DNA of 64,000 nt, from the NCBI RefSeq assembly GCF_900091415.1, contig NZ_FMHU01000002.1:1302001-1366000 (forward strand). Direction: 5' to 3'. The first letter of the stretch is position 1; the number at the start of each line of letters is the position of its first letter. Origin of the DNA: Micromonospora inyonensis (GTDB taxonomy: Bacteria > Actinomycetota > Actinomycetes > Mycobacteriales > Micromonosporaceae). The notes under the pieces are model-generated. The model did not search any database, was not told where the DNA came from, and worked only from the letters and a program-made list of their open reading frames with translations. Below, piece by piece: positions 8,032 through 15,417 of the stretch. Made by a program: the position numbers and the translations under genes.

Positions 8032-9468
8032 GTGTCGCTGTCGGATCAGGTCGCGTGCGAGGACGTGCTCATGTTCGTCAACGCGGCCATCGCCTCCACG
8101 GCCCAGCGCGAGTTCCACGGTGGCGCGGACGCGCAGCGGATGTCGCTGGGTTTCCTGCACGAGTACGTGCTGGGCAACTACCGGGACCTCTACGCGGCGA
8201 CGGCGGCCCTGGACATCAACCACCTCAACGCGGCGATGGTCGTGACGAACCTGCTGCGCACCGCGTCGACCGCGAGCCCCGAGCAGCGGGCGGTGGAGGG
8301 GCGGCTGATCGCCGCGCGGCTGCGGCTACTGCCGCCCCAACGGGTGTACTCGGTGTTCCGTGAACTACGCCGGCTGGGCATCAACAACCGACGGACCAGG
8401 GCGATCGTGCGCGACTGGGTGGCTGGCCGGCCCGGTCTGGCGTTCGACGCGGTCAAGTACCGCCGGTCGTTGTCGGTCGCGGCCCGCCACGCCCACCTGC
8501 CGCTGCCCGGCGAGGTGGGTACCGTGCTGTTCGACTGGCGTCGCCCCGGGCGGTACGAGACGCCGCTCCTGGATGCGTGGCGGCGCGCCCACTACGAACA
8601 GCGCGCGTTGTACGAGCTGCCGTACACGGTCGCCGAGGGGCTCGCCGCCCAGCATGGCATCGACCGGGCCCGCTTCCTGACCGGCATCGCGCCGAAGCTC
8701 ACCGACGGCGAGCGGCTGCGGCTGCAGTCGGCCGCCGCGCGGCACCAGGTAGGCGCGGTCGCCATGGACCTCGCCACCGTGCCACTGACCCGCCTCGCCG
8801 TCTACGCGCTGTCGCTGTCCCGACCGGAGCGGAAACGACGCCGCGAGGAGTTGACCGGTGCGCTGCGGGCGGCCGCCCGTCGCGCCGCGCGTCGACAGGC
8901 GGGCTCGTGGGGTCGGGTCGTGGCGGTCCTCGACGACAGCTACTCCGCCTCCGGCTCCGGGGTCAAACGTCGCCGGCCCCTCGCCGTCGCCCTCGCCACC
9001 CACTACCTGCTGGAGGCGCTCGCCGCCGAGTACACCGGACTGTGGCTGGCCCACCGCGGCGACCCGCTGCTGGTGCACCCCAGCGGAGCGACCGGGCTCG
9101 GTGAGCGCATCCTCGACGGTCTCGAACAGCGACCCGAGCGGCTCGTCATCGTCTCCGACGGCTGGGACAACGCCCCGCCCGGACAGGCCGCCGAGGTGCT
9201 CCGGGTGTGGCGTACCCGCCTCGACCCCGACCGGCGCACGAGCATCGTGCACCTCAACCCGGTCTACGACGCCGACACCTTCGACGTACGGCGGCTCGCC
9301 TCCGGGGTGGCCACCGTCGGCGTGCGCGACGTCGAGGACGTCGCGGCCCTCGTCGAGCTGGCCCGTTTCGCCACCGGGGGCGCCGGCTTCGACGAGCTGC
9401 GTCGCCACCTCGCGGACCGGGTGGACCGGTTCCTCACCGACGACTCCGGCGTCCGGGAGTCGACATGA
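8032..9468 (+). CDS. TROVE/Ro60-like protein with C-terminal vWA domain
   Basis: About 478 residues. The N-terminal ~290 residues are almost entirely helical (VLMFVNAAIASTAQREF, FLHEYVLGNYRDLY, AVKYRRSLSVAARHA), like the HEAT-type ring of TROVE proteins. The C-terminal ~180 residues form a von Willebrand A domain with a complete MIDAS: DDSYS at 301-305 and the later Asp in VSDGWDN near 376. This is the layout of Ro60/Rsr, which bind misfolded RNA and Y RNA, so an RNA-related role is inferred. The start is uncertain: GTG 8032 keeps the helical start, while ATG 8071 has a better GAGGA site 7 bases upstream. It overlaps the next gene by four bases, so both are co-translated. Confidence 0.74.
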   Translation: MSLSDQVACEDVLMFVNAAIASTAQREFHGGADAQRMSLGFLHEYVLGNYRDLYAATAALDINHLNAAMVVTNLLRTASTASPEQRAVEGRLIAARLRLLPPQRVYSVFRELRRLGINNRRTRAIVRDWVAGRPGLAFDAVKYRRSLSVAARHAHLPLPGEVGTVLFDWRRPGRYETPLLDAWRRAHYEQRALYELPYTVAEGLAAQHGIDRARFLTGIAPKLTDGERLRLQSAAARHQVGAVAMDLATVPLTRLAVYALSLSRPERKRRREELTGALRAAARRAARRQAGSWGRVVAVLDDSYSASGSGVKRRRPLAVALATHYLLEALAAEYTGLWLAHRGDPLLVHPSGATGLGERILDGLEQRPERLVIVSDGWDNAPPGQAAEVLRVWRTRLDPDRRTSIVHLNPVYDADTFDVRRLASGVATVGVRDVEDVAALVELARFATGGAGFDELRRHLADRVDRFLTDDSGVREST

Positions 9469-10670
9469 CCGCCACCGCCATGGATGGGATCGACCTGACC
9501 GGGCTGACCGTCGCCCCCGACCAGACGTGGGGTGCGGTACGCCTGGTGCCGCTGCTGCGACCCGCACCCATCACGGATCTGCGCCTGCACGCCCGCCTCT
9601 ACGACCCCGACGAACTGTCGATCGTGCACACCGGGCCGCGCAGCGCGTACGTCTCCTACGTGCCCCACGCGTTCGTGGCGACCTGGACCACCGACGACAC
9701 GCCCGCCGCCGCCTACGGCACCCAGCTACGCGACCCCGCGACGACCGGCGACCCCACCGGCATCCGCCTGGCGATCCGGCACCGCATGGCCCACCGTGAC
9801 GGCAGGCAGCGGCTCCGCTTCCTGCCGCTGCACCTGGCGATGGAGGGCTACCTCGCCCTACAGTTCGGCGGGCCGCCCGTCGCCTGGCAGGAATGGACCC
9901 GCCACGCCGTCACCCGCGGCCTGTCCCCGCGCGTCGAGGCCAGCTACACCGGCACGGCCGTTCCCGGCCTCGACGACGCGCTGCGCGTCTTCGAAATCTA
10001 CCCCGACCAGTGCGGAATGGTGCTCTACGTCGCCGACACCCTGGCCGCGGCATTCGTCGTCAGCCACCCCGACGACTACCGCGCCCTGCACCCGACCCTG
10101 TTGCAGGACTTCTACGGCGAGCTGGTCTTCCACTACGCCCACCTGCACCGGGCCGCGCCCGGCTTCACCGCCCGGCTCGACGACAGCGTCGTCGCCAGCG
10201 TCGCCGATTTGCGCGCACAACTCGCCCAGGCCCGCGCCGACTGGGCGGCCTTCCACACCGTCATGGCCGGTGGGCTGCTCACGGCGCAACGCCTCACGGT
10301 CACACCGGTGTACCGGATGGGACGCTTCACCCTGTCCCGTTTCCGGCCCGCCCTCGACCCCGTCACCGAGAACCACATCGGCGAGATGATCACCGACGAC
10401 ACCGGCCAACTCGCCTACCTCAAGACGTTCCGGCTGTCGGCCGCCCAGACCCGTCGTGGGTACCTGCTGTCCCGACTCGCCGCCCACGACTGGAACCTCG
10501 ACGCCACCGCGACCGCCCTCGGCACCGACCGTCAGGGAATCGCGCTACGTCTGGACAACGCCGGCTTCGGCCACCTGCTCCGACCCGATATCATCGACGC
10601 CTGCCGCAACCATGCCCGGAAACCGCACGACGACGCGACGAGAAAGCGGCCCACGTCGCGCAGGGGGTGA
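9465..10670 (+). CDS. ARPP-2-like partner protein with C-terminal Fis-type HTH
   Basis: A 401-residue cytosolic protein starting at an ATG inside the stop of the vWA gene. The first ~270 residues are mixed alpha/beta (TWGAVRLVPLLRPAPITDLR, YVSYVPHAFVATW, FEIYPDQCGMVLYVADTLAAAF) and resemble the ARPP-2 domain named in comparative studies of prokaryotic conflict and RNA-repair loci; this is a recollection, not a tested match. The C-terminus (TFRLSAAQTRRGYLLSRLA to ALRLDNAGFGHLL) looks like a Fis-like helix-turn-helix, so the protein may bind DNA or RNA. The tail is very basic. The tight coupling suggests the two proteins act as one unit. Confidence 0.7.
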   Translation: MTATAMDGIDLTGLTVAPDQTWGAVRLVPLLRPAPITDLRLHARLYDPDELSIVHTGPRSAYVSYVPHAFVATWTTDDTPAAAYGTQLRDPATTGDPTGIRLAIRHRMAHRDGRQRLRFLPLHLAMEGYLALQFGGPPVAWQEWTRHAVTRGLSPRVEASYTGTAVPGLDDALRVFEIYPDQCGMVLYVADTLAAAFVVSHPDDYRALHPTLLQDFYGELVFHYAHLHRAAPGFTARLDDSVVASVADLRAQLAQARADWAAFHTVMAGGLLTAQRLTVTPVYRMGRFTLSRFRPALDPVTENHIGEMITDDTGQLAYLKTFRLSAAQTRRGYLLSRLAAHDWNLDATATALGTDRQGIALRLDNAGFGHLLRPDIIDACRNHARKPHDDATRKRPTSRRG

Positions 10671-10773
10671 CGCGGCCCTCACCGTCCTGTGACCCGCTGC
10701 CTCGACGCCCCGCGCCGACGACACGGTGGCACAGAACGTCACGGCACACGACGACCAGTGCTCCTCCCGGAAC

Positions 10774-10828
10774 GTGTATCGCGGGCGTATCGGAAATCGC
10801 ATACGCCACCGCAACGGTCGTACGGCTT
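10774..10828 (+). promoter_or_regulatory. Conserved ~55-bp upstream element, copy 1
   Basis: The element reads GTGTATCGCGGGCGTA at its left end and ATACGCCACCGCAAC in its right half, and contains the inverted repeat GGCGTAT (10784-10790) / ATACGCC (10801-10807). A near-identical copy precedes the VanZ gene at 12216-12270. It lies 53 bases upstream of the start at 10882. It is probably the binding site and promoter used by the response regulator encoded at 12953. Confidence 0.65.
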
Positions 10829-10881
10829 GAGTACCGGAACGAACCGGAGTGCAGGAATCGACCGGGAAAGAGAGCGTGAAC

Positions 10882-12153
10882 ATGGACTCGGGTACCGCAC
10901 GTGGTGTCGACCGGCGGCGGCTGGTCAGATGGGGCGGGGCGGCCGCCGTCGGTGTGGTGGCGGCCGGTGGGTCGCTGGTGGGCGCCCGGGTCGGCCACGC
11001 CGACTCGACCCCCGCCGGCCCGTCCGGACACGGCCGGATCCCGCCGGACACCCGGCCCGGCGGCGCCTACGACCGGTACGTGGCGCGGCTGGCCGCCGAG
11101 GGCAGGTTCTCCGGCGTGGTGCTGCTGTCGTACCGGGGCCGGACGGTGCTGTCGCGCAGCTACGACATGGCCGACCGGGAGAGGGGGATCCGCAATCACG
11201 AGGACGTCGCGTTCAACCTCTCGTCGGGGAGCCAGCCCTTCCTGTCGGTGGCCGTCCTGCAGTTGGTGCAGCAGGGCCGGTTGACGCTGTCGGACCCGGT
11301 GGGTGCCCACCTGACGGGCTTCGCCAGGGAGATCGCCGAGCAGGTGACCATCCACCACCTGCTCACCAGCACGTCCGGGCTGGACGCCCCGATGCCGGAC
11401 TGGCAACGCGTCTTCCACAGCCGGGAGGAGGCGCACGAGTACCACGAGCGGTGGGCCCGGCAGGCGACGCTGGTGGGAGTCCCCGGCGCGGGGTCCAACG
11501 GCCACCTCCCCGGCGGCGGCGTCGGTCTGGCCATGGCCGCGCAGACAGTGGAGGCCGTGTCCGGCATGACGTTCTGGGACTACGTGCACGAGCACGTCTT
11601 CCGGCGCTCCGGCATGAGCGGCTCGGCGTTCTACACCAGGGACCAGTGGCTCACCGACGAGCACATCGCGCACCCGTACATGCGGCAGGCCGACGGCAGC
11701 CTGGTGGACGCCGTCCGCAACCTGGACAAGGGCAGCCTGGACCCGCACATACGAGGCCCGAACCCGGGCCGCAGTTTCATCGGGTACGCCTCGGGGGAGG
11801 GCTTCGCCACCGCGCCGGACCTGGTGCGGTTCGCGGAAGCGCTGCGCGACGGCACGGTGCTGGACCGCCCCTACGCCGAGTTGTTCGCCGGCGCCAAGCT
11901 CCCCGGCCCAGAGCCCACGTCGTTCGGGGCGTACACGATGCCGGTCAGCATCATCAACGGCCAGTGGGTGATCGGGCGCGGCGGCGGGGCCGGGGGCATC
12001 GGCGCCAACTGGAGCATCTACCCGGACACCGGTTGGGTCGGCGTCGTCCTCAGCAACCACGACGGCGTGCCGCTGATGGACATCTGCCTGCGGGAGGCCG
12101 AGGCCGTCACCGGCGGGCCGGTCGACCCACCCGGCGGCGGGGGCGGTCGCTGA
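10882..12153 (+). CDS. Tat-exported beta-lactamase-fold protein with degenerate active site
   Basis: A 423-residue member of the serine beta-lactamase/penicillin-binding superfamily. The N-terminus is a twin-arginine signal (DRRRLVRWGGAAAVGVVAAG, cleavage near GHADS), so the protein is exported folded. The fold is well preserved (FSGVVLLSYRGRTVLSRSY, ITIHHLL-type helix TIHHLLTSTSGL, WSIYPDTGWVGVVLSNHD). However, all three catalytic motifs are altered: SxxK is SGSQ (Lys replaced by Gln118), YxN is GSN (204-206), and the HxG-type motif is RGGG (Arg366). It is therefore likely a binding protein or pseudoenzyme. The ATG at 10882 is chosen over a GTG at 10849 because the Tat motif follows directly. 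It precedes VanZ and a two-component system. Confidence 0.86.
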   Translation: MDSGTARGVDRRRLVRWGGAAAVGVVAAGGSLVGARVGHADSTPAGPSGHGRIPPDTRPGGAYDRYVARLAAEGRFSGVVLLSYRGRTVLSRSYDMADRERGIRNHEDVAFNLSSGSQPFLSVAVLQLVQQGRLTLSDPVGAHLTGFAREIAEQVTIHHLLTSTSGLDAPMPDWQRVFHSREEAHEYHERWARQATLVGVPGAGSNGHLPGGGVGLAMAAQTVEAVSGMTFWDYVHEHVFRRSGMSGSAFYTRDQWLTDEHIAHPYMRQADGSLVDAVRNLDKGSLDPHIRGPNPGRSFIGYASGEGFATAPDLVRFAEALRDGTVLDRPYAELFAGAKLPGPEPTSFGAYTMPVSIINGQWVIGRGGGAGGIGANWSIYPDTGWVGVVLSNHDGVPLMDICLREAEAVTGGPVDPPGGGGGR

Positions 12154-12215
12154 GTGGTCCGGCTCCTGGCGGGGCGATCCGATGTCGTTCGACCCGCGAC
12201 GCCACCGGGCACCGC

Positions 12216-12270
12216 GTGTATCGCGGGCGTAAGGAAAACCGCATACGCCACCGCAACACTCCTCCGGCTT
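12216..12270 (+). promoter_or_regulatory. Conserved ~55-bp upstream element, copy 2
   Basis: This is a second copy of the element at 10774-10828, with the same length and about 85% identity by eye. It has inverted repeat GGCGTA (12226-12231) / TACGCC (12244-12249) and the shared right half CATACGCCACCGCAAC. It ends only 10 bases before the VanZ start at 12281. Two copies upstream of two adjacent genes point to one regulator. Confidence 0.65.
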
Positions 12271-12280
12271 CGATGGGGGC

Positions 12281-12943
12281 ATGAACCACAGCGCATCCCC
12301 GTCCGCGCCGTCCCGCCGCACGCGTAGGGCCGTGCTCGTCAGCCTGGCCGTCCTCGGGCTGGCGGGCACGGCGTCCGCCGTGCGGCGACCGCTCCTGATG
12401 GCCGCTCCGAGGTGCCTGGCCGGGCGGTGGCACGGCTGCTACGACACGTTCAACGGCGTGGTGCTCATGATGCTGGTGGGGCTGCCGCTGGCCGCACTGG
12501 TGGTGTGGGCCCTGGCGCACCGGCGGCGTGCCGCCGGCGTCACGTCGGCGCGGCGGAGGTCGCTGGCTGAGGTGGGCATGGCCTACGGGACGGTGCCGAT
12601 GGTGTGGCTGACCCTGATGCCGGGGCCGGGGGCCGGCATCGTCCCCGGCCGGGTGAGTCTGGTCCCGTTACGGGACCTGGTCACGATGGGGCCGGTCGGG
12701 ATCGGCGGCAACCTGCTGATCTTCGCGGCCCTGGGGTTCTTCGCTCCGATCCGGTTCGCGGCCCTGGCGTCCGTGCCGCGGATCCTGGCGCTCGGGGCGG
12801 GCTGCTCGATGCTGGTCGAAACCGCGCAGTACGTGCTGCGGCTGGACCGGGTGTCCTCGGTGGACGACGTACTGGTCAACGCCACCGGCGCCGGGCTGGC
12901 CGCGCTGGCGTCGCGCCGCTGGTGGGCCACCACGAGGTCATAG
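12281..12943 (+). CDS. VanZ-family membrane protein
   Basis: A 220-residue integral membrane protein with an N-terminal signal-anchor (AVLVSLAVLGLAGTASAV), a second hydrophobic helix (VVLMMLVGLPLAALVVWALA) and the VanZ-like core (NLLIFAALGFFAPI, VETAQYVLRLDRVSSVDDVLVNATG). The VETxQ and DxxDVxxNxxG motifs are characteristic of the family. VanZ proteins can lower sensitivity to teicoplanin and other glycopeptides or lipopeptides by an unknown mechanism at the cell envelope. It has its own copy of the conserved upstream element and ends 9 bases before the response regulator, so regulator and target may share a transcript. Confidence 0.87.
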   Translation: MNHSASPSAPSRRTRRAVLVSLAVLGLAGTASAVRRPLLMAAPRCLAGRWHGCYDTFNGVVLMMLVGLPLAALVVWALAHRRRAAGVTSARRRSLAEVGMAYGTVPMVWLTLMPGPGAGIVPGRVSLVPLRDLVTMGPVGIGGNLLIFAALGFFAPIRFAALASVPRILALGAGCSMLVETAQYVLRLDRVSSVDDVLVNATGAGLAALASRRWWATTRS

Positions 12944-12952
12944 GGTTCCGGC

Positions 12953-13648
12953 ATGCGCGTACTGATCGTGGAGGACGAGCCCTACCTGGCCGAAGCCGTC
13001 CGTGACGGTCTGCGGCTGGAGGCGATCGCCGCCGACGTCGCCGGCGACGGCGACACCGCCCTGGAAATGCTCGGCGTCAACTCCTACGACCTCGCGGTCC
13101 TCGACCGCGACATCCCCGGCCCCTCCGGCGACGAGGTCGCCCGGCGCATCGTCGCCTCCGGCAGCGGCATCCCGATCCTCATGCTCACCGCTGCCGACCG
13201 GATCGACGACAAGGCCTCCGGGTTCGCGCTCGGCGCCGACGACTACCTCACCAAGCCGTTCGACCTGCGGGAACTCGTCCTGCGGCTGAGGGCGCTCGAC
13301 CGCAGACGGGGGTACGCCCGGCCGCCGGTCCGCGAGATCGCGGGCCTGCGGCTCGACCCCTTCCGCCGGGAGGTCTTCCGCGACGGACGCTACGTCGCGC
13401 TCACCCGCAAGCAGTTCGCCGTGCTGGAGGTCCTCGTCGCCGCCGAGGGCGGGGTCGTCAGCGCCGAAGAGCTGTTGGAACGGGGCTGGGACGAGAACGC
13501 CAACCCCTTCACCAACGCGGTGCGCATCACCGTCTCCGCGCTGCGCAAACGGCTCGGCGAACCCTGGATCATCGCCACGGTGCCCGGCGTCGGCTACCGG
13601 ATCGAGGCGGCACCCGGCACCGGGCCCACGGGAGGGGACCGTGGATAG
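12953..13648 (+). CDS. OmpR/PhoB-type response regulator
   Basis: A 231-residue two-domain regulator. The receiver domain (1-115) has the acidic pair ED7-8, the phospho-acceptor Asp51 in LAVLDRDIPGPSG, the switch TAAD and the Lys of YLTKPF. The C-terminal winged helix (125-222) includes YVALTRKQFAVLEVLVAAEG and the recognition helix NAVRITVSALRKRLG. It overlaps the kinase gene by 8 bases, which indicates coupled synthesis. The inverted repeats upstream of the two preceding genes are the obvious candidate targets, consistent with head-to-tail or inverted binding by this family. The signal may be envelope or antibiotic stress, inferred only from the VanZ neighbour. Confidence 0.95.
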   Translation: MRVLIVEDEPYLAEAVRDGLRLEAIAADVAGDGDTALEMLGVNSYDLAVLDRDIPGPSGDEVARRIVASGSGIPILMLTAADRIDDKASGFALGADDYLTKPFDLRELVLRLRALDRRRGYARPPVREIAGLRLDPFRREVFRDGRYVALTRKQFAVLEVLVAAEGGVVSAEELLERGWDENANPFTNAVRITVSALRKRLGEPWIIATVPGVGYRIEAAPGTGPTGGDRG

Positions 13649-14858
13649 GGAGCCCGGTCTGAGCGCCCGCCTCAAACTGACCCTGAGCTATGCGGGGTTC
13701 GTCATGCTGGCCGGTGGCTTGCTCCTCGTCACCGTGTGGGTGTTCCTGCTGCGGTACGTACCCGAGGTGGTCGACAACCCCCGGATGCCCGCACCGGGTG
13801 GTTCCCGTCTACCCGTCCCCGTGATGTTCGTACCGAACCGCTTCGACCTGCTCCGCGCCTTCGCCCCGAGAGCAGCCGTGGTGCTGGCCTTCCTGCTGGT
13901 GTTCGGCCTCCTGGGCGGATGGATCCTCGCCGGCCGGATGCTCGCGCCGCTGACCCGCATCACGGACGCCACCCGCGTGGCCGCGGACGGATCACTGTCC
14001 CACCGGATTCGTCTGGAGGGCCGCCAGGACGAGTTCCGGGAACTGGCCGACGCGTTCGACTCGATGCTCGAACGACTCGAGTCCCACGTCGCCGAGCAGC
14101 GGAGGTTCGCCGCGAACGCCTCCCACGAACTGCGCACTCCGCTCGCGATCTCGCGGACGCTCCTCGACGTCGCCCGCAAGGACCCCACCCACGTGCGGGG
14201 CGAACTCATCGAACGACTGCACCGCGTCAACCAGCGGGCGATCGACCTCACCGAGGCCCTCCTGCTGCTCAGCCGGGGCGGCCGCGGAAACGTCACCCGC
14301 GAGATCGTCGACCTCTCGCTCGTCGCCGAGGAAGCCGCCGAGACGCTGCTTCCCCTCGCCGAACGGCGTCGGACGACGCTGGACGTCACCGGCGGGGCGG
14401 CCCGCACCAGCGGCTCGGCCGAACTCCTGCTGCGGATGGTGACGAACCTCGTCCAGAACGCCATCGTCCACAACCTCCCCGCCGGCGGCACCGTGACCGT
14501 CCACACCGCCACCGACGGTGACACGAGCGTGCTGCGGATCGAGAACACCGGCCGCCGGCTCCCACCCGACCTGGTACCGACCCTCGTCGAGCCCTTCCAG
14601 CGCGGGACGGAACGCGTACGCACCGACGAACACGCCGGCGTCGGTCTCGGCCTGGCCATCGTGCACAGCATCGTCCGTGGCCACGACGGGACCCTCGACC
14701 TCGTCCCCGGGCCCGACGGCGGTCTCGTCGTCACGGTCCGGCTTCCCGGCGGGTCCGGGGACGCGGGTGGACACCCTCCCGAGCCTGACGGCCTCAGCAG
14801 GGATCGATGTAGTAGATGGGGTCCCAGTCGACGCGCACCGGATCAGGGTCCGGATTGA
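13641..14858 (+). CDS. Sensor histidine kinase
   Basis: A 405-residue membrane kinase starting at a GTG within the end of the regulator gene. It has two transmembrane helices (YAGFVMLAGGLLLVTVWVFL and AAVVLAFLLVFGLLGGWILA) flanking a short extracytoplasmic loop of about 45 residues. A HAMP linker follows, then the H-box SHELRTPLAISRTL, N-box NLVQNAIVHN, and G-boxes ENTGRRLPP and GVGLGLAIVHSI. The short sensor loop resembles kinases that sense the membrane itself. After the last G-box strand (VTVRLPGG) the frame runs on for about 35 low-quality residues. Those residues overlap the convergent secreted-protein gene by 65 bases, so the true stop region may have been changed by drift. Confidence 0.93.
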   Translation: MDREPGLSARLKLTLSYAGFVMLAGGLLLVTVWVFLLRYVPEVVDNPRMPAPGGSRLPVPVMFVPNRFDLLRAFAPRAAVVLAFLLVFGLLGGWILAGRMLAPLTRITDATRVAADGSLSHRIRLEGRQDEFRELADAFDSMLERLESHVAEQRRFAANASHELRTPLAISRTLLDVARKDPTHVRGELIERLHRVNQRAIDLTEALLLLSRGGRGNVTREIVDLSLVAEEAAETLLPLAERRRTTLDVTGGAARTSGSAELLLRMVTNLVQNAIVHNLPAGGTVTVHTATDGDTSVLRIENTGRRLPPDLVPTLVEPFQRGTERVRTDEHAGVGLGLAIVHSIVRGHDGTLDLVPGPDGGLVVTVRLPGGSGDAGGHPPEPDGLSRDRCSRWGPSRRAPDQGPD

Positions 14859-15324
14859 GGACCACCTGGATGACCCGGTTCTGGTTCAGCAGAAGGGCTC
14901 TGGCGTTGCCGGTCTGGGCGTTCTTGGCGGACCCGTCGCCGATGAAGTTGGTCAGCGATCGTTCGTTGCAGTAGTAGAGGTAGAAGACCGTGTGCCGACC
15001 GTCACCCTCACCGGCGGCAACGCAGAGTCGCCCGCTCGGGCAGAGATCGATGAGGAGGTTCCGGTCGTCCGTGTCCACGTGCGCGAACCGGCGCTCCTCG
15101 CGGTCGGTGTACAAGGGGCTGATGATCGGTGTCCAGGCCGTCGCTCCGACGTCGGTCGTGCGCGAGGCCGTCCCGCGTGTTCCCGTGGCCTGTGCCGCGG
15201 GGGCGGCCGTCGGGAACACCGAGATCAGCACGGTCAGGGCGGCGACAACGGCCAGCGCACGAGACCGCGACCGTGGGGTTCTGTTCGTGCGTCCGCTCGA
15301 TGGACGTCTCCATGCTCGTGGCAT
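14794..15324 (-). CDS. Secreted protein, peptidase-inhibitor I36-like
   Basis: A 176-residue protein with a Sec signal peptide (basic start, then ALAVVAALTVLISVFPTAAP, cleavage near APAAQA). The mature part holds CPSGRLCVAAGEG, FYLYYCNERSLTNF and GDGSAKNAQTGNARALLLNQN, the pattern of small Cys-bridged I36-type inhibitors and related beta-gamma-crystallin-like domains of actinomycetes. It ends in IDPC. The ATG at 15324 is selected for the GAGAGGAAGG site 8-10 bases upstream and because the signal peptide begins there; a longer frame back to 15504 would run into the integrase gene. It is divergent from the integrase and overlaps the kinase 3' end. Confidence 0.7.
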   Translation of the reverse strand: MPRAWRRPSSGRTNRTPRSRSRALAVVAALTVLISVFPTAAPAAQATGTRGTASRTTDVGATAWTPIISPLYTDREERRFAHVDTDDRNLLIDLCPSGRLCVAAGEGDGRHTVFYLYYCNERSLTNFIGDGSAKNAQTGNARALLLNQNRVIQVVLNPDPDPVRVDWDPIYYIDPC

Positions 15325-15397
15325 TTCGGGTCCCTTCCTCTCCGAATCGGCGTCCGGTGCCGGCAGGCCGGCGAACGCCTCCCTGCCCGCTCTGGCA

Positions 15398-15410
15398 AGT
15401 ATGCAATACT
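15398..15410. promoter_or_regulatory. Short palindrome at the integrase start
   Basis: AGTAT-GCA-ATACT is a perfect 5-bp inverted repeat ending 7 bases before the integrase GTG. It is markedly AT-rich for this genome. It may be the -10 region of a leaderless integrase transcript, an operator, or part of the element's attachment site. Confidence 0.4.
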
Positions 15411-15417
15411 CGCCGAT

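Noticed and set aside
8365..10487. Long minus-strand open frames opposite the vWA and partner genes
   Set aside because: Gly/Val/Arg-biased products without motifs; the plus frames carry the MIDAS and HTH motifs and a coupled ATGA overlap.
14518..15417. Upstream extension of the integrase frame
   Set aside because: The extension is antisense to the secreted protein and in another frame of the kinase; the resolvase domain starts exactly at GTG 15418.
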